A DNA stretch of 64,000 nt from Sphingobacterium alimentarium (GCF_004342685.1 NZ_SMBZ01000007.1:1-64000), one strand, 5' to 3'; numbered from the stretch's first letter, positions 7,506 to 16,230 are shown. Numbers and translations are program-made. The notes: generated from the letters alone by a model not told the origin.

Positions 7506-9770
7506 ATGGATATACAAAACCTTTTTCAGAAAAAACTGTTGCCGATAGCTTTATTGCTATTGGCAACAACTTCTCTTTTCGCCCAAAAAGTAGTTCGTTA
7601 TGATTTATATGTAACAGACACATTGGTAAACTACGCAGGAAAAGAGAAAAGAGCCATTGCCGTGAACGGTCAAATTCCAATGCCTACACTTACTTTCACA
7701 GAAGGTGATACTGCTGAAATTGTAGTCCACAATCAGTTAAAAGAAAGTACTTCGCTGCATTGGCACGGAGTATTTTTGCCGAACAAAGAAGACGGTGTGC
7801 CGTGGTTAACACAGAAACCCATTGAGGCAGGTACAAGTTTTACTTATCGTTTCCCCATTATCCAACACGGTACACACTGGTATCATTCACACTCTGGTTT
7901 GCAGGAACAGATTGGAATGTATGGAAGTTTTATAATGAAAAAACGAGATGATGATAAAACATTCAGGAAAGGAATAGATGATTTGGCAACCGTTCCGATT
8001 ATCATAAGCGAATGGACAAATCTTAATCCAGATAATATCAACCGTATGTTGCACAATGCCAACGATTGGGCAGCCATTAAAAAAAATGCAACCCAGTCTT
8101 ACGCAGAAGCGATCAGAGAAGGTCATTTCAAAACAAAGCTAACCAACGAATGGAAACGAATGTTGGCAATGGACGTGAGCGATGTGTATTATGATAAAAT
8201 TTTAATCAACGGAAATCATACATCCGATTTAAAAACAATTGACGGCAAAATACTAAAAGCAGGTGATAAAGTACGCTTACGGATTTCAAATGGTGGAGCT
8301 TCGTCCTATTTTTGGTTGCGATATGCTGGCGGAAAAATTACCGTAGTAGCCAATGATGGCAATGATGTAGAGCCTGTTGAAGTAGATAGATTAATCATTG
8401 CCGTTTCCGAAACCTACGACATCGTAGTAACCATTCCCGATGAGGGCGTTTCTTATGAATTTTTAGCCACAACTGAAGACCGCACACAATCAGCAAGCTA
8501 TTTTATAGGCAATGGTATCAAACAGTTAATATCACCACTTCCAAAATTGAAATATTTTGAAGGAATGAAAATGATGAACGATATGATGAAAATGAATGGC
8601 GATTTGGACGATATGGGAATGAAAATGAGCCTGAACCAAATGGATATGAATGTGGTAATGTATCCCGAAATTACGGGTGATGCAAAACAAAAGCAAGACC
8701 ATAGCCAACATAATATGGATGATGACCCCCACCGTTACGATGCAAATGCGTTAGGCGAAATTACAACCCTGAACTACGCAATGTTGCAATCGCCCCACAA
8801 TACCACACTTCCAAAAGATGCACCAGTAAAGGAATTAAAGTTTACCCTTACCGGAAATATGAACCGTTATGTGTGGAGTATGGACAATAGAGTTTTTTCA
8901 GAAACGGATAAAATCCCTGTAAAAAAAGGAGAAGTATTACGCATCACCATTTACAACAACTCAATGATGCGTCACCCGATGCACTTGCACGGTTTTGATT
9001 TTAGGGTAATCAATGGTAAAGGCGAATATTCACCACTCAAAAATGTGTTGGATATAATGCCTATGGAAACTAATACCATAGAATTTTTAGCAAACGAAGA
9101 AGGAGATTGGTTTTTTCATTGTCATATTTTATATCATATGATGGGCGGAATGAACAGAGTTTTTGCCGTAGACGATTACCAAAACCCTTATTTACCTAAC
9201 AAAAAACAAGCCTACAATAAATTGCAAAGAGAAAGCAATATGCCACACATTATGGTTCAAAATGATTTTGCAACCAATGGTAATGATGGCGAAGCAATGG
9301 TTCAAAATGCAAGGTGGTCTTTGGGTACAGAATGGCGATTAGGGTATAACGATATGCACGGCTATGAAGTAGAAACACATTTTGGAAGATACATCGGAAA
9401 AATGCAATGGTTTATGCCTTTTGTTGGTTTCGATTACCGCTACAGAAAAATGGGAATGGATGAACACGAAACGAACTTATTCGGGCAGAAAAATGAAAAA
9501 GATACACGCAGTGCCTTTAGTTTAGGTTTTATGTACACCTTACCAATGTTGGTGAACTTTCAGGCAGAAGTTTATCACGATGGAATTGTACGATTGTCTT
9601 TGATGCGTGAAGATATTCCAATATCCAAAAGAATAAGAGCAGGTTTTATGGTAAACACAGACAAAGAATATATGGCAGAATTGAGTTATGTATTGAACAA
9701 GAATATGGGAATTAGAACGCATTACGACAGCGATATGGGTTTTGGAGTTGGACTTTCATTGTCCTATTAA
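7506..9770 (+). CDS. Multicopper oxidase fused to a CopB-like outer-membrane domain
   Basis: 754 residues. Signal peptide 1-26. The cupredoxin part carries all four copper motifs: HWHG (85-88), HWYHSH (124-129), HPMHLHG (490-496) and HCH-x3-H-x4-M (538-549), which supply the type 1 and trinuclear sites, so it should oxidise Cu(I) in the periplasm. A Met-rich loop (about 354-390) lies between domains 2 and 3, as in CopA/CueO-type cuprous oxidases. From about residue 600 the sequence changes to short amphipathic beta strands (WSLGTEWRLGYNDMHGYEVE, FGRYIGKMQWFMPFVGFDYR) that resemble the CopB outer-membrane copper protein, ending in a Tyr-terminal strand (GLSLSY). Thus PcoA- and PcoB-like functions appear joined in one chain. 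The ATG at 7506 gives the signal peptide; an ATG at 7492 is in another frame. Confidence 0.9.
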   Translation: MDIQNLFQKKLLPIALLLLATTSLFAQKVVRYDLYVTDTLVNYAGKEKRAIAVNGQIPMPTLTFTEGDTAEIVVHNQLKESTSLHWHGVFLPNKEDGVPWLTQKPIEAGTSFTYRFPIIQHGTHWYHSHSGLQEQIGMYGSFIMKKRDDDKTFRKGIDDLATVPIIISEWTNLNPDNINRMLHNANDWAAIKKNATQSYAEAIREGHFKTKLTNEWKRMLAMDVSDVYYDKILINGNHTSDLKTIDGKILKAGDKVRLRISNGGASSYFWLRYAGGKITVVANDGNDVEPVEVDRLIIAVSETYDIVVTIPDEGVSYEFLATTEDRTQSASYFIGNGIKQLISPLPKLKYFEGMKMMNDMMKMNGDLDDMGMKMSLNQMDMNVVMYPEITGDAKQKQDHSQHNMDDDPHRYDANALGEITTLNYAMLQSPHNTTLPKDAPVKELKFTLTGNMNRYVWSMDNRVFSETDKIPVKKGEVLRITIYNNSMMRHPMHLHGFDFRVINGKGEYSPLKNVLDIMPMETNTIEFLANEEGDWFFHCHILYHMMGGMNRVFAVDDYQNPYLPNKKQAYNKLQRESNMPHIMVQNDFATNGNDGEAMVQNARWSLGTEWRLGYNDMHGYEVETHFGRYIGKMQWFMPFVGFDYRYRKMGMDEHETNLFGQKNEKDTRSAFSLGFMYTLPMLVNFQAEVYHDGIVRLSLMREDIPISKRIRAGFMVNTDKEYMAELSYVLNKNMGIRTHYDSDMGFGVGLSLSY

Positions 9771-9775
9771 AAGTT

Positions 9776-9812
9776 GGGAGATGGATCAAAAGATTTCATC
9801 TCCCTTAATTTT
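9776..9812 (+). terminator. Terminator after the multicopper oxidase
   Basis: Perfect 8-bp stem GGGAGATG (9776-9783) and CATCTCCC (9797-9804), 13-base loop, followed by TTAATTTT. It starts 5 bases after the stop codon and ends the copper operon. Confidence 0.8.
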
Positions 9813-9860
9813 AAGAGTAAGATATTCAGAATATCCGTATAAATACTTTATAAGATTTTG

Positions 9861-9936
9861 TATATTTGCTATGAGCGAACGGAAACACATTGAAAAGCAA
9901 AGCAATAAGCACCGTTACCAAATCGTTACCTTGTAA
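9861..9936 (+). other. Promoter box and 21-codon orphan ORF, possible remnant of a truncated gene
   Basis: TATATTTG (9861-9868) fits the TAnnTTTG -7 box, and an ATG follows after only 2 bases. The ORF 9871-9936 reads MSERKHIEKQSNKHRYQIV plus TL and stops. It is hydrophilic and basic with no recognised family. It lies directly before a broken transposase, so it may be the 5' stub of a gene cut by that element. A real tiny gene cannot be excluded. Confidence 0.3.
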
Positions 9937-9976
9937 TCTTTGATTACCCATATAAAAGCTTAGTATTCAACCGATA

Positions 9977-10339
9977 CAGCTTTTTCCTGAAAACTTTAAA
10001 ATAAAAAACGCTTCAGGATTTGAGCAAGAGGTAAAAAAATATCAAGCAGCAAATTGCACTAATTGTCCATTAAATGGAGCTTGTCATAAGAGTGCTGGGA
10101 ATAGAATTATTCAAGTAAATGAAAATCTAAATCGGCACAAAGAAATAGCCTATGAACTTCTTAATAGCGAAGAAGGAATTCTCAAACGAAAAAAACGATG
10201 TTGTGATGTGGAACCGGTCTTCGGAAACATAAAACAAAATCATAATTTCCGCCGCTTTATGCTCCGCGGTAAAGATTTAGTGTCCATAGAATGGGGGTTA
10301 TTGGCAATTGCACAGAATCTAAGAAAGAAAGCGGCCTAA
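9977..10339 (+). pseudogene. IS1182-family transposase, C-terminal remnant
   Basis: One open frame of about 120 codons without a start, running to TAA at 10337-10339. It encodes a Cys-containing segment (NCTNCPLNGACHKS) and the family's C-terminal signature DVEPVFGNIKQNHNFRRFML, then RGKDLVSIEWGLLAIAQNL and RKKAA. This is the last part of a DDE transposase of the IS1182 type; the E of DVEPVFG is the final catalytic acid. The first two thirds are absent and no intact inverted repeat was found, so the element is dead. It marks the right edge of the copper block, and ordinary chromosomal genes follow. Confidence 0.85.
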
Positions 10340-10433
10340 AAATACCGCTTTTTCATCGTTTTAAACGAAATATTGAAATATTATGAACTTGTAGCTCACA
10401 CAGTGGCTATAAACTGACAAATTACTGCCAAAC

Positions 10434-10472
10434 TAAAAAAGGCCGCACAATTATGGAGACGGCCTCTTCTTT
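10434..10472 (-). terminator. Terminator of the dipeptidase operon
   Basis: On the minus strand GGCCG (complement of 10460-10464) pairs with CGGCC (complement of 10441-10445), and six T follow. It lies about 20 bases past the stop of the dipeptidase gene. Confidence 0.75.
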
Positions 10473-10489
10473 TATATTAGCTAGATTTG

Positions 10490-11653
10490 CTATTTCTTTT
10501 CGTTTTCTTCCATGATGCGCAGAAAATTTAAGCCCATAATTTTGGCTAAATCTTCCTGACTATATCCGCGTTCGAGCAGTGCTTTTGTTAATAAAGGAAA
10601 TTTGGAAACATCTTCTAAGTACTGCGGCGTAGATTCGATACCATCATAGTCCGAACCGATCGCTACATGAGCAATACCGACTTTGCTAACTAAGTAATCG
10701 ATATGATCCAACAATGTCTCCAGTTTAGCGTCGGCTTGAAATTTTAGGTCATTCGGAAGTTTATTATACTTTCGTGAAGCGGACATTTTCTCCGTAGGCT
10801 TACCGAAATGGTTATCATAAAGCTGCTCCACTCGCGATTCAAAAGCAGTATCTAGAAAACCTGAATAAAAGTTTACGCCTACCACGCCACCATTTTTCTT
10901 CAAGGCTTCCAATTGCGCATCATCCAAATTACGGGTATGCGGTGTCAAAGCGGCGGCATTGCTATGCGAAACCAACACAGGCTTAGTAGAAACCTCCATT
11001 ACATCGTAAAATGTTTTTTTACTGCTGTGCGAAAGATCCACCATCATTCCCAATTCATTCATTTTGCGGATAATCTGTTTGCCTTTTTCGGATAATCCGC
11101 GTTGCTCGGCGTGCGGTTTTATATCTTCCAGTGCGGCAGCAGTCGCCCATGACAAGTTATAATTCCACGTCAGCGTCAGATATTTCGCTCCGCGTTTGTG
11201 CAGTTTGACTAAGTTGGGAATACTTTCTTCGATCATATTACCGCCCTCTATCCCGATAATCGCAGCGATTTTACCTTGTTTTTGTAATTTATGGATCTGG
11301 GCTACACTTTTGGCAATAGCAATTTTGCCCTTATTCTTTTTGATAACCTTCTCCAAGGCATCAATCTGATCATTGGCATGCCTGTAAGCTCCTGTTTTCC
11401 ATCGCTTATCGTCAGACCACACCGCAAAAACCTGAACATCTATCCCGCCTTCGATGAGACGAGGAATATCCGTATGACCTGTAGTCAGCCTGTTGCTGAT
11501 GTCATGTCCATCCAAGATACTGGAGATAATCACATCATTGTGCCCATCGACAACCAATAGGTCTTTGTGTATTTTATTATAATCTTGCTGGGCCTTGGCC
11601 ATATGCACAAAGGAACATAATGCCAAAAAGTTTAATATTAGCGCCTTATTCAT
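10490..11653 (-). CDS. Membrane-type dipeptidase, peptidase family M19
   Basis: 387 residues; secreted zinc dipeptidase of the renal-dipeptidase family. Signal peptide about 1-21 (ends AKAQ). Metal-site motifs are present: VDGHND (His38, Asp40), IEGGNMIEE with the bridging Glu, DLSHSS and VSHSNA with zinc His residues, and GSDYDGI near the end. Such enzymes split dipeptides, often those containing D-residues. The ATG overlaps the stop of the upstream serine hydrolase by one base (TAATG), so the two are translationally coupled. Pairing with a beta-lactamase-like hydrolase suggests a shared role in cell-wall peptide or peptide turnover; that link is inferred. Confidence 0.93.
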   Translation of the reverse strand: MNKALILNFLALCSFVHMAKAQQDYNKIHKDLLVVDGHNDVIISSILDGHDISNRLTTGHTDIPRLIEGGIDVQVFAVWSDDKRWKTGAYRHANDQIDALEKVIKKNKGKIAIAKSVAQIHKLQKQGKIAAIIGIEGGNMIEESIPNLVKLHKRGAKYLTLTWNYNLSWATAAALEDIKPHAEQRGLSEKGKQIIRKMNELGMMVDLSHSSKKTFYDVMEVSTKPVLVSHSNAAALTPHTRNLDDAQLEALKKNGGVVGVNFYSGFLDTAFESRVEQLYDNHFGKPTEKMSASRKYNKLPNDLKFQADAKLETLLDHIDYLVSKVGIAHVAIGSDYDGIESTPQYLEDVSKFPLLTKALLERGYSQEDLAKIMGLNFLRIMEENEKK

Positions 11654-13389
11654 TATTTCGCTTCATTAATAGTTTCGTATATCGCATCTTGAATGCGGCT
11701 ACGGATATTTAAATTCAACAGTTTCGTAGACACTTGTGGGTGTACACGGTTGGACAAGAAAATATAAATCAGCTGATGCTTCGGATCGATCCAGATACAA
11801 GTTCCAGTATAGCCTGTATGACCATACACGGAGGCATTAGCCAACTTAGAAGGGTATTCTTTCTTCAGATCAGGATCAAAACGGTCAAATCCTAAACCGC
11901 GGCGACTCGTTTTAGATTGGGTGGAAGTAAACAAATCCACCGTATTGGGCTTAAAATAACGTGTGCCGCCATATTCTCCACGATTCAGCAACAACTGCCC
12001 ATAAATAGCTAAATCATTTGCCGAAGCAAATAACCCGGCGTGTCCGGCTACACCTGCAGCCATCGCAGCCCCTTGGTCATGCACAAATCCCTCAAGCAAA
12101 ACTTTTCGGAATGAGGTGTCGTGTTCAGTCGGCACAATTTGAGATTTATCAAAACGGGTACGCGGATTGTATCCTGCTGTTTTCATTCCAATTGGTCTAT
12201 ATAACAGCTGCTGTACATACTCATCCATAGGTACACTAGTGACATGTTCGGCAACTTCCTTCATCACATACATACTGATATCCGAATATACATAATTGCC
12301 TATTGGCTTGACTGCTGATTCCATCATTTGTGGCCACATGACCTCTTCGTAATAATTGTTTCGCAAATAAGCACTATCTGCCAATTGTACTTGATGTGTC
12401 GCTGATGGAAAACGTTGTACATCACCAGGTTTTAAATTTCTATAAAAAGGAATAAATGGTGTAAATCCTGCCTCATGCAATAATACGGACTTTAAGGTAA
12501 TATCTTTTTTGTTGGTCGACCGCACATCCCAAAGGTAGCTGCCCATCGTACTATCCAAATGGATCGCATTTTTCTCTTGCAGGTGCATGATTACAGGAGT
12601 AGTTCCTGCGATTTTGCTTATCGAAGCTAGATCGAAGATATCCTTTACCGTTGTCTTTTGTTTGGCTTCGTAAGTGTGATGCCCATAGGCTTTTTCGAAG
12701 ATAATCTGTCCATCTTTAATTGCCATAACCACCAAACCTGGTGTCGCTTCCTCGCGGATAGCTTCGGCAGCAATGGCATCAATCTTTTGAGACATTTTGG
12801 CTAAATTCAGCCCCGAGCCTACACCATACGTGTATTGCAAGCGAGTCTGTGTGGTTCTAAGTGTGGAATTGCCTTCTGTGATGGCTAACCCACCAAACAA
12901 ACTCATGGCCAAATTACGTTGTGCCGATTCTGAGAATTCCGGGTAAACCAATTCAGAGACTTTACCTCCTAGCTGAGCCGAATGTTGCACCTTGCTGATA
13001 TCGCTATCCAGGAATTTACATAATATCACATCTTTATTGTTGGATGCCGCTTGATTGAGCAAAGCCACATTCATGATGGCTAAGTCAGATGCCGTTCCTG
13101 CTACAATAATCGTATTACTAAGCTTACCTTGCTCATTCAGTTGATTTAAATCTAGAACTTTCACTTCAGCATATCGCTCCAATTGCTCAATGAATGCACG
13201 ATACTTAACCGTGGAAGGTACAGCTACCGCGATTTTCAATTCATCTAGCCGCCCAAAAGGGATGGTTTTATCTTTATTGGATAGCAGCTGAGTTTTGTTA
13301 GCCATAGTCTGTTTGTACTGTGCCTGAGCGCTACACGCGAACAATACAAATGCGAATAAAAGACTGTAGGATTTAGATTTTATTTTCAT
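11653..13389 (-). CDS. Serine hydrolase (beta-lactamase fold) with an N-terminal GH3-C-like domain
   Basis: 578 residues with a signal peptide (about 1-24). Residues 30-185 resemble the C-terminal Rossmann-like domain of family 3 glycosidases (LLSNKDKTIPFGRLDELKIA, later GGLAITEG). Residues 195-575 are a class C beta-lactamase/PBP-like domain: Ser256-x-x-Lys259 (DLASISKIAG), a Tyr-Ser-Asp box (YVYSDISMY) and HTG (GHTGYTGT). In many Bacteroidota the same two parts follow a GH3 catalytic domain in a ~970-residue NagZ-like/serine-hydrolase fusion. Here the GH3 catalytic domain is absent and replaced by a signal peptide, so only the hydrolase can be active. Probable role: amidase or esterase action on cell-wall fragments, unproven. 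First gene of a two-gene operon. Confidence 0.88.
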   Translation of the reverse strand: MKIKSKSYSLLFAFVLFACSAQAQYKQTMANKTQLLSNKDKTIPFGRLDELKIAVAVPSTVKYRAFIEQLERYAEVKVLDLNQLNEQGKLSNTIIVAGTASDLAIMNVALLNQAASNNKDVILCKFLDSDISKVQHSAQLGGKVSELVYPEFSESAQRNLAMSLFGGLAITEGNSTLRTTQTRLQYTYGVGSGLNLAKMSQKIDAIAAEAIREEATPGLVVMAIKDGQIIFEKAYGHHTYEAKQKTTVKDIFDLASISKIAGTTPVIMHLQEKNAIHLDSTMGSYLWDVRSTNKKDITLKSVLLHEAGFTPFIPFYRNLKPGDVQRFPSATHQVQLADSAYLRNNYYEEVMWPQMMESAVKPIGNYVYSDISMYVMKEVAEHVTSVPMDEYVQQLLYRPIGMKTAGYNPRTRFDKSQIVPTEHDTSFRKVLLEGFVHDQGAAMAAGVAGHAGLFASANDLAIYGQLLLNRGEYGGTRYFKPNTVDLFTSTQSKTSRRGLGFDRFDPDLKKEYPSKLANASVYGHTGYTGTCIWIDPKHQLIYIFLSNRVHPQVSTKLLNLNIRSRIQDAIYETINEAK

Positions 13390-13491
13390 TTTATAACAAG
13401 GTTTCTAACGTAAATGTACTAATAAAACGCACAAAACGGCAAATTCTTAAGTAACATCTTCATTTCGTTTTTATCGTTATTTTTATTAACT

Positions 13492-13499
13492 TATATTTG
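13492..13499 (+). promoter_or_regulatory. Promoter -7 box of xseA, 4 bases before the ATG
   Basis: TATATTTG matches TAnnTTTG. A weak T-rich -33 region sits about 19 bases upstream (13468-13472). With the usual distance from box to start site, transcription would begin at or next to the ATG at 13504, giving an almost leaderless mRNA. Confidence 0.6.
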
Positions 13500-13503
13500 A
13501 AAT

Positions 13504-14760
13504 ATGCCAGAAAAAGTTGCGAATAAGACCATTTTCTCGCTTTTGGAGGTTACCAAAAGTATTCAGCGTACGTTAGCCGATCGCTACAAAAATCTGTATT
13601 GGATCAAGGCGGAAATGAATAAATTGAATCACTACAAACATTCTGGTCATTGCTATCCTGAATTGGTTGAGAAAAAAGAAGGTAAGATTGTAGCCGAGAT
13701 CCGTTCCATCATTTGGAAATCAGATTTCGAACGCATAAACAACTCTTTTATCAAACTGCTGCATGAGCCCCTTCGCGATGGCATTACTATTCTTTTTCAG
13801 GCGGGAATTTCTTACGACCCTTTGCATGGCTTGAGCCTAAGGATAGTGGATATCGACCCTACTTTTGTGTTGGGTGAACTAGAAAGAGAGAAGAAAGAAA
13901 GTATATTACGGCTGCATCAAGAAGGCTTATTTGAAGCCAATAAAAGACTTCCTTTTCCACTCATTCCCAAAAGATTGGCCATTATTTCGGTAGAAACGAG
14001 CAAGGGGCTTTCCGATTTTTACAAAATAATCAATCAGAATCCATGGGGCTACAAGATTGAAACTACGCTGTATCCTGCACTGTTGCAGGGCGACAAGTCC
14101 ATTCCCTCGATTATCAAACAATTAGCTGTCATAGCCGAACGGGCTGAAGCCTATGATGCAGTAGCCATCATCCGTGGCGGTGGTGGCGAGGTGGGGCTAT
14201 CATCTTATAATAATTATAATTTAGCCAAAGCCATTGCCATCTTTCCCTTACCTGTGCTCACGGGCATTGGACACTCCACCAACGAAACAGTGAGTGAAAT
14301 GGTGTCATACAAAAACGCCATTACTCCGAGTGAATTAGCGGACTTTTTAATTCAGAAATTCCATAATTTTTCTATTCCACTGGATAGACTTCAAGAGCAA
14401 TTGGTTGTGCTTTCAAAAAATAAGTTTTTGGTTGAAAACTCAAAATTGCAAGCTTTTGCCCAGTCTCTCTCTTGGGAGAGTAAAAATCGGCTTCAGCAGG
14501 AAAACCATAGCATCAGGATTTTGAATCAAAGGCTGCAGCTATCTAGCCAACATTTTTTCAAAGACAAATATGGCGAACTAGACAATATATCACGACTAAT
14601 CAATATGGCGGACCCGATACAATTGCTAAAAAGGGGATTTTCAGTAACTCGCATCAATGGCAAAGCCTTACAATCTCTAGCCGAGGTCAAAGAAGGAGAC
14701 ACCATCGAGACGCTACTACTCGACGGAAAAGTAAAAAGTACGGTAACATCAACACAATAA
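13504..14760 (+). CDS. xseA: Exodeoxyribonuclease VII large subunit
   Basis: 418 residues, normal length. Catalytic subunit of the exonuclease that degrades single-stranded DNA from both ends. An N-terminal OB fold (about 10-110, YWIKAEMNKLNHYKHSGHCY) is followed by the XseA catalytic domain with KRLAIISVETSKGLSDFYKI, the RGGGGEVGLSSYNN loop and TGIGHSTNETVSEMVSY, then a helical coiled region and a short C-terminal piece (GDTIETLLLDGKVKSTV). It is followed after 4 bases by the small subunit, as usual. Confidence 0.96.
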   Translation: MPEKVANKTIFSLLEVTKSIQRTLADRYKNLYWIKAEMNKLNHYKHSGHCYPELVEKKEGKIVAEIRSIIWKSDFERINNSFIKLLHEPLRDGITILFQAGISYDPLHGLSLRIVDIDPTFVLGELEREKKESILRLHQEGLFEANKRLPFPLIPKRLAIISVETSKGLSDFYKIINQNPWGYKIETTLYPALLQGDKSIPSIIKQLAVIAERAEAYDAVAIIRGGGGEVGLSSYNNYNLAKAIAIFPLPVLTGIGHSTNETVSEMVSYKNAITPSELADFLIQKFHNFSIPLDRLQEQLVVLSKNKFLVENSKLQAFAQSLSWESKNRLQQENHSIRILNQRLQLSSQHFFKDKYGELDNISRLINMADPIQLLKRGFSVTRINGKALQSLAEVKEGDTIETLLLDGKVKSTVTSTQ

Positions 14761-14764
14761 AGAA

Positions 14765-14995
14765 ATGGAAATCCAATACACCTATATAGACGCATTCAAA
14801 GAACTACAACAAATCGTTGCTGACATCGAAACTGGAGAAGTAAATGTGGATGATCTGGCGGCCAAAATTAAACGTGCCTCCAAATTAATCAGCATTTGCA
14901 AAGCTAAGCTGATAGCCTCTGAAGAGGAAGTCCATAGATTACTGCGCAACCTATCCTCCGAAGTGGAAGAGGACTTATCCTCAGAAGAAGAATAA
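14765..14995 (+). CDS. xseB: Exodeoxyribonuclease VII small subunit
   Basis: 76 residues. The XseB core is two helices with FKELQQIVADIETGEVNVDD and the following LAAKIKRASKLISICKAKL segment, which bind the coiled arms of XseA. The C-terminus is strongly acidic (SSEVEEDLSSEEE). Four bases separate it from xseA; same transcript. Confidence 0.95.
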   Translation: MEIQYTYIDAFKELQQIVADIETGEVNVDDLAAKIKRASKLISICKAKLIASEEEVHRLLRNLSSEVEEDLSSEEE

Positions 14996-15005
14996 ACTAA
15001 CACCT

Positions 15006-15033
15006 ACTATAGGTTTATAAATAGACCTATAGT
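15006..15033. repeat. Inverted repeat at the end of xseB and the OMP remnant
   Basis: ACTATAGGT (15006-15014) and ACCTATAGT (15025-15033) form a perfect 9-bp stem with a 10-base loop. It lies 10 bases after the xseB stop and overlaps the stop of the minus-strand remnant. No T-run follows, so it is at best a weak or factor-assisted terminator for convergent transcripts. Confidence 0.5.
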
Positions 15034-15995
15034 AAAGTGTTGTAATGATGCATTTGACTTAAAGCTACTTAATGCCTCACTATTGCTATTATCTAAGTTT
15101 TTATGGTAATCGTACGTGAGCCTTATCCCCGTCCAGTATTGTGAACTTATTCTTTTAGTGGTCCACTTTGCAGACCAATTTAATTGATATGCGTTGGTAC
15201 TATAATAATCATAATCCCAAAAAACCACCCCTTGAATAAAGTTATTCAAAGAATTCGTTGAATACTCTAGATTATTATTTAGATTTTTTTGATAAGCAGG
15301 ATTGAATGATAATTGGATATTATCCATATGGAAACGATCATAACGAAGTCTAAATGTAGGAGCAATACGTAAATAGGTATTGGAAACCGACAATGTACTT
15401 GCAAAATCATTTCTATCTATATAGAAGTACTTGGCAACTACTCCCAAATCATAATTCCATGGCTTGTGTTGATTCCTTGTATACAAATAACCCATATTAG
15501 CCTCTAAAAACTGTACTGAATAATTAATCCTTGATAAGTCTGGAGTAAACTCAACATGACCATCATATCCATTGACATACTGCCCTTTAACTGTAATTAA
15601 TTGATGACTATATGCTTTTGGAGCCTGCAACAATACATGTAGATTATATGTATCTTCAATATATTTACTACGTATATTATATATTTTTGAACTTCTAATA
15701 TCATTGGAGTTATTCTCATCCTTGCGTTCGAAGGATGATGAAATATCTAAAACTGCACTGCCAATGTGAGTGTGTGCAGATAATTCTGCTCCTAGAATAG
15801 TACTGTATTTTCGTGTGCTCGTTGTATCCTTAATGTTATTAAAACCATATCCCATATTCAAATAATGAATACGGTCTGGATATAATAAACTCGATGCATA
15901 ATTATCACTTTTATAATCAATGCCAAGGCTTTCACGACCATTACCTAATATAGCCTTAACACCAAATGTTGATTCCTTAAAATTCAAAAATAGCG
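15007..15995 (-). pseudogene. Outer-membrane barrel protein, 5'-truncated
   Basis: About 325 residues of a beta-barrel-like protein: alternating aromatic strands (NYDLGVVAKYFYIDRNDFAS, TGIRLTYDYHKNLD) and a C-terminal strand (LQHFTIGLFINL) as needed for outer-membrane insertion. It resembles Bacteroidota barrel proteins annotated DUF6850, but I am not sure of the family. The open frame extends to 16089, yet from about 15990 upstream it only reads the antisense of a cytochrome c peroxidase remnant, and there is no signal peptide. So the true N-terminus is gone and the first ~30 residues of the open frame are not original. Not expected to be exported or functional. Confidence 0.65.
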
Positions 15996-16178
15996 GGATG
16001 GTAATGAACAATCCAAAAACTCCAGAGCAACATGCAGATCCTATTGTATCCAAGAACAGACCCCCTATTAAAGGAGTTAAATTTGACAAAAGAGGAAATT
16101 CAATCTATTGCAGCATTTTTGAAAGCTGCTACTGCTACTAAATATCGAATGAACAGACCCGAATCGCTACCTAGATAG
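15975..16178 (+). pseudogene. Cytochrome c peroxidase, C-terminal remnant with a frameshift
   Basis: In one frame the DNA reads FKNSGMVMNNPKTPEQHADP then IVSKNRPP up to about 16066; in the next frame, from 16068, it reads LKELNLTKEEIQSIAAFLKA, then ATATKYRMNRPESLPR and TAG at 16176-16178. Joined, these form the known C-terminus of bacterial di-haem cytochrome c peroxidases of Bacteroidota (NSGM, KNRPPL, LT-x-EE-x2-I-x2-FL and a final PE-x-LP). The haem-binding parts and the start are missing. The frame change at 16066-16068 needs a small indel. It is directed away from the truncated barrel gene. Confidence 0.7.
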
Positions 16179-16196
16179 CGGTCAAAAAATAAAACT

Positions 16197-16230
16197 AAAC
16201 CAGATGAACAATTATCATCTGGTTTTTTGT
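16197..16230 (+). terminator. Terminator of the former cytochrome c peroxidase gene
   Basis: AAACCAGATG (16197-16206) pairs perfectly with CATCTGGTTT (16216-16225), and T-rich sequence follows. It lies 19 bases after the remnant's stop and insulates uvrA from upstream transcription. Confidence 0.85.

Noticed and set aside
9742-9936. 64-codon plus-strand ORF overlapping the end of the multicopper oxidase
   Set aside because: Its first part is out-of-frame oxidase and terminator sequence. Only the last 21 codons follow a promoter box; these are reported separately.
1-10340. Composite transposon or ICE boundaries for the copper block
   Set aside because: The two flanking elements are of different families, and no matching inverted repeats, direct repeats, integrase or mobilisation genes were found, so a defined transposon cannot be claimed.
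15920-16141. 73-codon plus-strand ORF between xseB and uvrA
   Set aside because: It joins antisense barrel sequence with a peroxidase remnant and then leaves the peroxidase frame; reported as a pseudogene instead.
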